Below, one piece after another: positions 5,935 through 11,770 of a stretch of DNA of 11,770 bases; position 1 is the first letter of the stretch; each line of letters opens with the position of its first letter. Origin of the DNA: Acidiferrobacteraceae bacterium (GTDB taxonomy: Bacteria > Pseudomonadota > Gammaproteobacteria > Arenicellales > UBA868); the NCBI GenBank assembly GCA_002713825.1, contig PAUU01000055.1, positions 23,890-35,659 of the forward strand, given 5' to 3'. The notes under the pieces are model-generated. The model searched no databases. It saw only the letters and a program-made list of their open reading frames with translations, and was not told the origin of the DNA. The position numbers were made by a program, and so were the translations under genes.

Positions 5935-8064
5935 ATGAAAAGAATGCTTTTTAACGCAACCCACCCTGAGGAGTTGCGGGTTGCGATTGTCGATGGCCAG
6001 AAGTTGCTTGATCTCGATATTGAGTCCTCAAGTAACGCCCAACGTAAAGGAAATATCTACCAAGGCCGCGTTACCCGGGTTGAGCCCAGTCTTGAAGCCG
6101 CATTTGTAGATTATGGTGCCGAGCGACAGGGATTCCTGCCTCTGAAGGAGATCAGCCGATCTGATTTCCGTAATTTCTCTCCGTCGACACCCATGGCTCA
6201 GGTCCGAATCAAGGACGTTATTGACGAGGGCCAGGAATTATTGGTGCAGGTTGAGAAGGATGAACGTGGCACCAAAGGGGCGGCGCTCACGACATTTATC
6301 AGCCTCGCCGGACGTTATCTTGTTCTGATGCCCAACAATCCGAAAGGCGGCGGTATCTCCAGACGGATTGATGGTGAGGAGCGCTCTGATCTGCGCGAAG
6401 CCATGTCGGGTTTGGAATGCCCGTCGGAACATTCGTTGATTGCTCGTACGGCTGGGATCGGTAAGAGCCCTGAGGAACTTCAGTGGGATCTGGACTTCCT
6501 TTTGCAGTTATGGGGGGTTATAGCAGAAGCTGCCAACAGCCAGGAGGCGCCTTTTCTGGTTTATCAGGAAAGCAACCTGATTGTCCGAACCCTGCGCGAT
6601 CATTTGCGGGGAGACATTCAGGAGATTCTGATCGACGAGGACTCGGTATTTGAGCGCGCCTCCCGTTTTATGACGCAGGTGATGCCTCACAACTCCGCAA
6701 AGTTGAAGCACTATGAAGACCCCACTCCCCTGTTCTCGCGTTTCCAGATTGAGCATCAGATCGAAAACGCTTATGCGCGGTCAGTCAAGCTGCCGTCGGG
6801 AGGCGCACTGGTTATTGACCACACCGAGGCGCTCATTTCGGTGGATGTGAACTCTGCGAGGGCCACCAAGGGTTCCGATATAGAGGAGACGGCTCTGCAG
6901 ACGAACCTTGAAGCGGTCGATGAACTTGCGCGGCAGATGCGTATTCGCGATCTTGGCGGGTTGATCGTGATTGATCTCATTGACATGAGTTCCACCAGAA
7001 ATAAGAAAACCGTCGAGAACCGTCTTGAGGAAGCACTCCAGAGTGATCGGGCGCGAATTCAAATGGGACACATTTCACGTTTTGGCCTGCTGGAGATGTC
7101 CCGGCAACGGCTTCGAAGCTCTATCAGCGAATCCAATTACCGCGTTTGTCAGTTGTGCGACGGTACGGGTCAAGTCCGACACGTCACTTCTTCGGCATTA
7201 AGTTTCCTTCGGATTCTGGAGGAGGAAGCATTGAAGGAGAATACAGAAGCCGTCTTCGCGGAACTCCCAGTCGATATCGCGACCTTCCTGTTGAATGAAA
7301 AGCGTCATGAGGTCAATCAGATCGAGGCCCGCCTTGGGACCCGAATCGTACTGATTCCCTCCCCTGCGCTCCATGGCTCTCAATCCAATATCCAACGACT
7401 GAAGAGTGAGGATTTGGATGCGAGCGAAAACATACTCGCGAGCCACAATATCAAGATTGTCTCTGAATCGGAACAACCCGGTGAATACTCACTAAGTCGT
7501 CACAAACGGGGTGCAGCCGTCAATCTTGATCAGCTTGACACTCCTCCGCCTCCCCCTCCTCCACCTGCCCAAACCGCCGAAGAGACGAGTCCCGGTTTTT
7601 GGGCCAAATTGTGGCAACGTCTCACAGGTAAGACGGAGGAGGCTGAAACTGAAACCCCGGCACGTCATCAGGGTCAGCGCTCTCGAGGACGGTCTGATTC
7701 CCGCAGGAAGACCCAGGGTCGGCGGGACGATCGCCGCCGTGATGGCGGTCGGCAAAATCGCAGAACCAATTCTGATTCGAACCGGGGCCGGGGTCAGAAC
7801 ACGCGTTCTGACGCAAAACCACGAACGAATGGGCAGGGCCAAAATAGCGGGCAGGCTGAAGCCGGTAATAAATCGCCGAGGCGTTCTCGCGGCGGTAGAG
7901 GTCGCTCGGGCGGTCAGCGCAATGGAAACCGACAGGCTCAGTCAAATCAGCCTGCCCGTTCAGGGGATACCTCTAGCAACAGTTCGGAAAATTCCTCGTC
8001 TGTGTCGCCGAGTGCCCCAGCTAGCAAGAACCCCGGAAACGAAAAGACGGGGACAACCGGATAA
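5935..8064 (+). CDS. rne: Ribonuclease E
   Basis: RNase E is the main endonuclease of mRNA decay and of rRNA/tRNA maturation, and scaffold of the degradosome at the inner membrane. The 709-residue protein has the S1 domain (about 36-120), the 5'-monophosphate sensor with Arg171-Thr172 in RTAGIGKS, the catalytic Asp304 (ISVDVNS) and Asp347 (IVIDLIDM), and the zinc-link cysteines 405 and 408 in CQLCDGTG (usually CPRC). After residue 510 comes an eight-proline run (537-544), then [11 protein letters not shown] (555-565), a plausible amphipathic membrane-targeting helix, then about 140 disordered residues rich in Arg, Gly, Gln, Asn and Ser. The tail is much shorter than the roughly 550 residues of E. 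coli, and I see no recognised enolase or PNPase site. The helix and the gammaproteobacterial neighbours favour RNase E over RNase G. The ATG follows GGGA plus an A-run, a weak ribosome site. Confidence 0.96.
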   Translation: MKRMLFNATHPEELRVAIVDGQKLLDLDIESSSNAQRKGNIYQGRVTRVEPSLEAAFVDYGAERQGFLPLKEISRSDFRNFSPSTPMAQVRIKDVIDEGQELLVQVEKDERGTKGAALTTFISLAGRYLVLMPNNPKGGGISRRIDGEERSDLREAMSGLECPSEHSLIARTAGIGKSPEELQWDLDFLLQLWGVIAEAANSQEAPFLVYQESNLIVRTLRDHLRGDIQEILIDEDSVFERASRFMTQVMPHNSAKLKHYEDPTPLFSRFQIEHQIENAYARSVKLPSGGALVIDHTEALISVDVNSARATKGSDIEETALQTNLEAVDELARQMRIRDLGGLIVIDLIDMSSTRNKKTVENRLEEALQSDRARIQMGHISRFGLLEMSRQRLRSSISESNYRVCQLCDGTGQVRHVTSSALSFLRILEEEALKENTEAVFAELPVDIATFLLNEKRHEVNQIEARLGTRIVLIPSPALHGSQSNIQRLKSEDLDASENILASHNIKIVSESEQPGEYSLSRHKRGAAVNLDQLDTPPPPPPPPAQTAEETSPGFWAKLWQRLTGKTEEAETETPARHQGQRSRGRSDSRRKTQGRRDDRRRDGGRQNRRTNSDSNRGRGQNTRSDAKPRTNGQGQNSGQAEAGNKSPRRSRGGRGRSGGQRNGNRQAQSNQPARSGDTSSNSSENSSSVSPSAPASKNPGNEKTGTTG

Positions 8065-8086
8065 TCGGTTTCTGATGCCCGCCGAT

Positions 8087-9412
8087 CTAGGGGGCGCGTA
8101 CGAATAGCGCGGCGCTTTCGACGTGGGTCGTATGGGGAAACATATCTGCTACAGCGAGGCTGGCGAGCCGATATCCCCCCGACCCGGTCAGATAAGCCGC
8201 ATCACGGGCCAGCGTCGCAGGGTTGCAGGAGACATAGGCTAGGGCGTTGGGAGCCGCCTTTGTGCAGATAGTCTTTAACGCTTCAAGAGCGCCGCTTCTG
8301 GGCGGGTCAACCAGTACATGGGAAAAAGTCCCGGGATCCCAGTCAGAAAGTGCATCTGAGAAAAGGTCTTGCGCCTCGAACTCGGCATTCGCCACTCCGT
8401 TCGCTGCCGCATTCTCCCCGGCTTTTTTAACGAGCGACGCATCGCCCTCAACGCCTAGGACCCTCCCTGCCCGCCTGGCGAGCGCTAACGAAAAGTTGCC
8501 TAGCCCGCAAAAAAGATCCAAAACCTGACTATCCTTGTCCGGCGCAAGCCAGTCAACAGCGAGTTCAACGATCAGTTCGTTAATGGCACCATTCACCTGA
8601 ATGAAATGGGTCACTGAGAATGAAATATTAAGATCGAAGGCTTTCAGCGTGTAAAAGAGCTCCGGTGTTGCGCCGGGGTCTATTGGAGTCGCGGTCTCCG
8701 GCCCTTTTTCCTGAGTGTAGATCAGCAACTGCTCCTGGGTGCCGAACCCTCTGAGTATTGTGCGATCGCCCGGGGTGAGGGGCGAAAGATGGCGAAACAC
8801 GAGTGCGGTGCCATTTTCCCCTGCGGCAACCTCAATCTGGGGAATCCGATCGGGGATGGTTAGTTGACTGATCAGGTCCGCTATCTTTACCAGAACACGG
8901 TCTACCGAGGGATGAATGACTGGGCAACTGGAGAGTGGAGTGATAAAACTCTTGTTCCGTTCCCGGAAACCCACAAGGACCCCGCCTTTTTTTGGCACAA
9001 GTCGTGCGCCAAGACGAGCCCGACGGCGGTAGGCCCAGGGCTGCGCTTGAAGTTCCAGAATCTTTTCGGGGACGGTAACGCCCGCTCCTTCCAAGTTCTC
9101 GACAACGTTGGCTTTCTTAAAACTAAGTTGCTTAGGATATTCTAGATGTTGCAGAGCGCATCCCCCGCACACGCCGAATGCCGTGCAATGCGGAGTTACT
9201 CGAGACGCCGAGGGTTCAAGGATTGATTCGGCGACTCCGAGTGAGTAAGAGCGCTTTCCTCCGGTCGGTCGGACGACGACCTTCTCATCCGGTAGTGCAC
9301 CTTCGACAAACCAGACTTTTCCATCGACCCGAGTCACCCCGCGACCATCATGGGTGAAGCCCTCAATCCTTGCTTCGAATGGTTCCCGGGGTTTAGGCAC
9401 CGCCGGTGCCAT
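8087..9412 (-). CDS. rlmD: 23S rRNA (uracil-1939-C5)-methyltransferase RlmD
   Basis: RlmD (RumA) methylates C5 of U1939 in 23S rRNA using S-adenosylmethionine. The 441 residues compare with 433 in E. coli. The order is an N-terminal TRAM domain (about 10-65), 4Fe-4S ligands Cys76, Cys82, Cys85 (HCTAFGVCGGC) and Cys163 (SSCPVIHP), the SAM motif LDLFCGLGNFSL (298-309), DPPRSGA (369-375), catalytic Cys396 in VSCNPATLARD, and a final HTTHVESAAL with the presumed base Glu431. All four cluster cysteines separate it from RlmC/TrmA, and TrmA is shorter. It starts with ATG inside the end of the exonuclease gene (20-nt overlap) and has no strong Shine-Dalgarno, so it probably depends on upstream translation. 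It converges on rne, 22 bp apart. A rlmD-relA pairing as in E. coli is not seen here. Confidence 0.95.
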   Translation of the reverse strand: MAPAVPKPREPFEARIEGFTHDGRGVTRVDGKVWFVEGALPDEKVVVRPTGGKRSYSLGVAESILEPSASRVTPHCTAFGVCGGCALQHLEYPKQLSFKKANVVENLEGAGVTVPEKILELQAQPWAYRRRARLGARLVPKKGGVLVGFRERNKSFITPLSSCPVIHPSVDRVLVKIADLISQLTIPDRIPQIEVAAGENGTALVFRHLSPLTPGDRTILRGFGTQEQLLIYTQEKGPETATPIDPGATPELFYTLKAFDLNISFSVTHFIQVNGAINELIVELAVDWLAPDKDSQVLDLFCGLGNFSLALARRAGRVLGVEGDASLVKKAGENAAANGVANAEFEAQDLFSDALSDWDPGTFSHVLVDPPRSGALEALKTICTKAAPNALAYVSCNPATLARDAAYLTGSGGYRLASLAVADMFPHTTHVESAALFVRAP

Positions 9413-10190
9413 CCAGCCACTGACTCAGGAACTCCTGGAGGTGACCCTCATCTGCAGCCTTGAGAAGCTCTACGAGACGTTGTTTCTCAGCTGAAAAAGC
9501 GCCCTCGTCGAGTAGGCCACGCATTTTCTCAAAATGGAGATAAACCAGGTAAGTATTCAAGACGTCGGTCTCGCAGTATGCCCGTATATCTGAGATCTGA
9601 CCTTCCTGGAAATACTCCCAGACACGTGCCCCACTCATCCCCATCTTGCCAGGCAATCCAAGCATGAGGGCAACCTCCTCGAGGGAACTGAACGCTCGAG
9701 CCTGGTAGCCGGCGAGGATGTCCATCAAGTCCAGATGGCGGGCATGATAGCGGTTCAGGTAATTATTGAACTTAAACTCCCGATTGCGCTCGCCACTTTC
9801 CCAGTACAACGGCGCCGCTACCCCATGTCGGAGCGCTCGATAGTGGATAACCGGTAGATCGAAACCATTGCCGTTCCAGCTAATCAGAACAGGTTTGAAT
9901 TTGTCGATTCCATCAAAGAATCGCTCGAGCAATTCCCGCTCAGATGACTCATCGGAGCCTAGCGACCAGATCTGCAGTTTATCTGGACCCCTCAAGACAG
10001 CCGAGATTGCAACGACCCGATGGTGTGGGTGAGAAAGAAAATCTGTTGACCCCGTTTTTTGCATGCGGAGCGTACGCATCGCTCGAGCCACGTCATCGTC
10101 GCTCAGTGAGTCCAGGTTGTACAATCGCCGCCCCAGTTCGACGTCGGGCACGGTCTCAATATCAAAAACGAGACTGGTTCCGTTCAGCAT
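9393..10190 (-). CDS. Predicted DEDDy 3'-5' exonuclease (PolB-exonuclease-like)
   Basis: This 265-residue protein belongs to the family described as predicted 3'-5' exonucleases related to the exonuclease domain of PolB. The acidic residues of a DEDDy nuclease are all visible: Asp10 and Glu12 in FDIETVPD, Asp111 in NGNGFDLP, Asp154 in RHLDLMD, and Asp209 with Tyr205 in YCETD (the YxxxD third motif). There is no polymerase domain, signal peptide or membrane segment, so it is a free-standing cytoplasmic nuclease. Its substrate (DNA or RNA) is not known from the sequence. It sits between thrC (31-nt gap) and rlmD (20-nt overlap), so it is co-transcribed with both. The ATG lacks a Shine-Dalgarno; a 13-codon mini-ORF starting in the thrC stop ends across this ATG and may deliver ribosomes. 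Confidence 0.85.
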   Translation of the reverse strand: MLNGTSLVFDIETVPDVELGRRLYNLDSLSDDDVARAMRTLRMQKTGSTDFLSHPHHRVVAISAVLRGPDKLQIWSLGSDESSERELLERFFDGIDKFKPVLISWNGNGFDLPVIHYRALRHGVAAPLYWESGERNREFKFNNYLNRYHARHLDLMDILAGYQARAFSSLEEVALMLGLPGKMGMSGARVWEYFQEGQISDIRAYCETDVLNTYLVYLHFEKMRGLLDEGAFSAEKQRLVELLKAADEGHLQEFLSQWLDGTGGA

Positions 10191-10225
10191 GTCCGGGTGC
10201 GTGCGTTGTTAATAAATCCACTCAT
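10184..10225 (-). other. 13-codon mini-ORF linking thrC and the exonuclease gene
   Basis: An ATGA junction at the thrC stop opens a frame encoding [13 protein letters not shown] that stops at 10184-10186, two nucleotides past the exonuclease ATG (ATGCTGA). Overlap at both ends, and the lack of a Shine-Dalgarno before the exonuclease, suggest termination-reinitiation coupling. A chance frame of this length is also quite possible. Confidence 0.25.
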
Positions 10226-11283
10226 TTCAAGATCACGTCGCAAACTGCCGATACCGTAGGGGCCACCCGCACCGGTTGAGGACTTTGCGCGATCGCCGTG
10301 TCAGGATCCTTAAGACCATGCCCCGTGAGCGTGCACACAATAGAAGCTCCCTCTCTGATCCGACCCTCTTCCAGACCCAAGTTTAAGCCGGCAACCGAGA
10401 CGGCCGACGCCGGTTCGCAGAATATCCCCTCCTTTTGAGCTAGAAATTTCTGTGCGGCAAGAATGGCACTGTCGTCGCAAGCGGTAAACCATCCTCCGGA
10501 GTGCTCACGCGCGGATTGCGCCAGGTTCCAGGACTGGGGGTTGCCGATGCGGATAGCCGTCGCGAGGGTCTCAGGTTTGGTAATGGGGGTGCCTGAGACG
10601 AAAGGCGCTGCGCCCGATGCCTGACAGCCGACCATGATGGGCAATTTTGTGCTTTCCCCATCACTGTGGTACTCGGAATACCCCATCCAGTACGCGCTGA
10701 TATTTCCAGCATTCCCAACGGGAAGAAAATGGTAATCGGGAGCGTCGCCAAGCGTATCGACAATTTCGAATGCTGCGGTTTTCTGACCGTGGAGTCGATA
10801 GGGGTTTACAGAATTCACCAAGGCGACTGGGGCTTTGTCCGGCATGGATTTGACAATCTCCATCCCGTCATCAAAGTTGCCGGTGATTTGGATGACAGTC
10901 GCGCCATGCATCATCGCCTGGGCGAGCTTTCCCATGGCGATTTTTCCATCCGGGATAACCACAAAGGCGTTGATGCCCGCCCTCGCCGCATAGGCCGCCG
11001 CCGCTGCAGAGGTATTTCCTGTCGAGGCGCAGATGACTGCTCCGCTGCCTTCATGGACAGCCATCGTTAACGCGACGGTCATGCCGCGGTCTTTGAACGA
11101 GCCGGTCGGGTTTGCTCCATCGATTTTTGCGAAGACTTCTATTCCTCTCTTGGGATCACACAAAGAATTCAATCGCACCAAAGGGGTACTTCCCTCATTG
11201 AGGCTGATGGCGAGCGCATCGTCAGGAATCGGCAGTCTTTCGCGATACCGTGCAATCAGTCCTGTTTCGGCGGTGTTTTGCAT
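10222..11283 (-). CDS. thrC: Threonine synthase
   Basis: ThrC is the PLP enzyme that converts O-phosphohomoserine to threonine and phosphate, the last step of the pathway. The 353-residue protein has the PLP lysine Lys64 in [10 protein letters not shown], the [17 protein letters not shown] block at 87-103, the phosphate-binding PVGNAGN loop at 188-194, [10 protein letters not shown] at 285-294 and the C-terminal [10 protein letters not shown] at 318-327. Its length and motifs are those of the short threonine synthase class, as in Bacillus or Mycobacterium, not the roughly 430-470-residue form of E. coli or Pseudomonas. Threonine dehydratase is the main look-alike, but SFKDRGM and TGHGLKD favour ThrC. 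It lies 22 nt after hom, which confirms the pathway. The ATG has only a distant AGGGG upstream. Confidence 0.94.
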   Translation of the reverse strand: MQNTAETGLIARYRERLPIPDDALAISLNEGSTPLVRLNSLCDPKRGIEVFAKIDGANPTGSFKDRGMTVALTMAVHEGSGAVICASTGNTSAAAAAYAARAGINAFVVIPDGKIAMGKLAQAMMHGATVIQITGNFDDGMEIVKSMPDKAPVALVNSVNPYRLHGQKTAAFEIVDTLGDAPDYHFLPVGNAGNISAYWMGYSEYHSDGESTKLPIMVGCQASGAAPFVSGTPITKPETLATAIRIGNPQSWNLAQSAREHSGGWFTACDDSAILAAQKFLAQKEGIFCEPASAVSVAGLNLGLEEGRIREGASIVCTLTGHGLKDPDTAIAQSPQPVRVAPTVSAVCDVILK

Positions 11284-11305
11284 AAGTTCTTGAGCCCCTA
11301 TCGCT

Positions 11306-11770
11306 CTAATCGGGCGTTTCTACTCGGACCCGAACAATCGGCGCTGCATTCGCTTCCAATGTTTCAATCATTTTCGTTGCGTTGGCGATATCGGCTTCTT
11401 TCGCATCGTGGGTAACAATAACGACCGGAACCACACCCTGTTCATCACCGAAGCCCTTTTGACTGATGACTCTAATGCTGACGTGACGTTCCCCAAGAAT
11501 ACGGGTCACCTCGGCGAGGACTCCGGGTCTGTCCTGTACCGTCAGCCGCAGATAGTGCGCACAGGAAATTTCCGTGATCGGTCGCATTCTCGGGTCAGCG
11601 AGTTGGTGGGGTTGGAATGCCAGGTGAGGCACCCGGTTCCCAGGATCAGATGTCAAGGTCCGAACAACGTCGACCAGGTCTCCGACAACCGCTGATGCTG
11701 TGGGCTTTGCGCCCGCGCCTGCGCCATAGAGCAAGGAGTCACCCACCGCATCCCCGCGAATGCGAACGGC
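11306..11770 (-). CDS. hom: 3' end of homoserine dehydrogenase (partial)
   Basis: Homoserine dehydrogenase reduces aspartate semialdehyde to homoserine with NAD(P)H. Only the last 154 residues are inside; the frame runs off the window edge without a start, reading [20 protein letters not shown]. The early part (1-35) holds the [16 protein letters not shown] stretch that ends the catalytic domain. The C-terminal part (about 72-150) is an ACT domain beginning [20 protein letters not shown], the usual site of threonine feedback inhibition. It is therefore a monofunctional, ACT-containing Hom rather than the aspartokinase fusion ThrA, although the N-terminus cannot be checked. thrC follows 22 nt downstream, an operon order common outside enterobacteria. 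Confidence 0.94.
   Translation of the reverse strand, partial: AVRIRGDAVGDSLLYGAGAGAKPTASAVVGDLVDVVRTLTSDPGNRVPHLAFQPHQLADPRMRPITEISCAHYLRLTVQDRPGVLAEVTRILGERHVSIRVISQKGFGDEQGVVPVVIVTHDAKEADIANATKMIETLEANAAPIVRVRVETPD

Noticed and set aside
8055..8070. Hairpin AACCG-6 nt-CGGTT at the rne stop as a terminator between rne and rlmD
   Set aside because: The stem has only five pairs and no U run on the plus strand, so it does not qualify as an intrinsic terminator.
7511..8107. A 198-codon open frame on the plus strand inside the rne 3' part
   Set aside because: It is a frame-shifted reading of the Arg/Gly-rich low-complexity tail. The base composition there keeps several frames open (also minus 7492-7842 and 7622-7945). 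It has no recognisable domain, and rne in its own frame is certain.
1..11770. A mobile element, defence system or CRISPR array
   Set aside because: No transposase, integrase, repeat-spacer pattern, terminal repeats or toxin-antitoxin pair could be seen. All long frames belong to housekeeping genes.

Overview
The window reads as an ordinary stretch of a gammaproteobacterial chromosome, moderately GC-rich by eye. The cluster rne / rluC / S49 peptidase / maf(yceF) / rpmF / plsX / fabH / fabD is a well-known gammaproteobacterial gene neighbourhood. L32, the YceF-type Maf, RluC, FabH and RNase E all match gammaproteobacterial forms closely, and the catalytic residues of RNase E sit within one position of the E. 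coli numbering. I cannot name a genus. There are no mobile elements, CRISPR arrays, tRNAs, rRNAs or signs of recent transfer.

Layout. (1) 1-2277, minus strand: rpmF > plsX > fabH > fabD (only the first codons of fabD are inside). This is the ribosomal protein / phospholipid / fatty-acid initiation operon. (2) 2278-2407: divergent control region with a 7-bp-arm inverted repeat over a candidate -10 element. (3) 2408-3034, plus strand: maf/yceF, overlapping tail to tail with the next gene. (4) 3014-5346, minus strand: rluC > Rieske 2Fe-2S protein > sppA-like S49 peptidase, tightly packed, with mostly non-ATG starts. (5) 5347-5934: a 588-bp gene-free divergent region holding the rluC leader and a hairpin-rich rne leader. 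(6) 5935-8064, plus strand: rne, with a short, disordered, Arg/Gly/Gln/Asn-rich tail. (7) 8087-11770, minus strand: hom (3' end only) > thrC > DEDDy 3'-5' exonuclease > rlmD, ending convergently against rne.

Function. The window combines lipid initiation (PlsX, FabH, FabD), ribosome components and rRNA modification (L32, RluC, RlmD), RNA turnover (RNase E), nucleotide house-cleaning (Maf), envelope proteolysis (S49) and threonine synthesis (Hom, ThrC). Less standard points are the absence of yceD between maf and rpmF, a small Rieske protein placed immediately after rluC, an exonuclease gene linking the threonine genes to rlmD (apparently through a 13-codon mini-ORF and a 20-nt overlap), and the structured rne leader. 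I found no convincing previously undescribed system. The findings below are modest and mostly regulatory.
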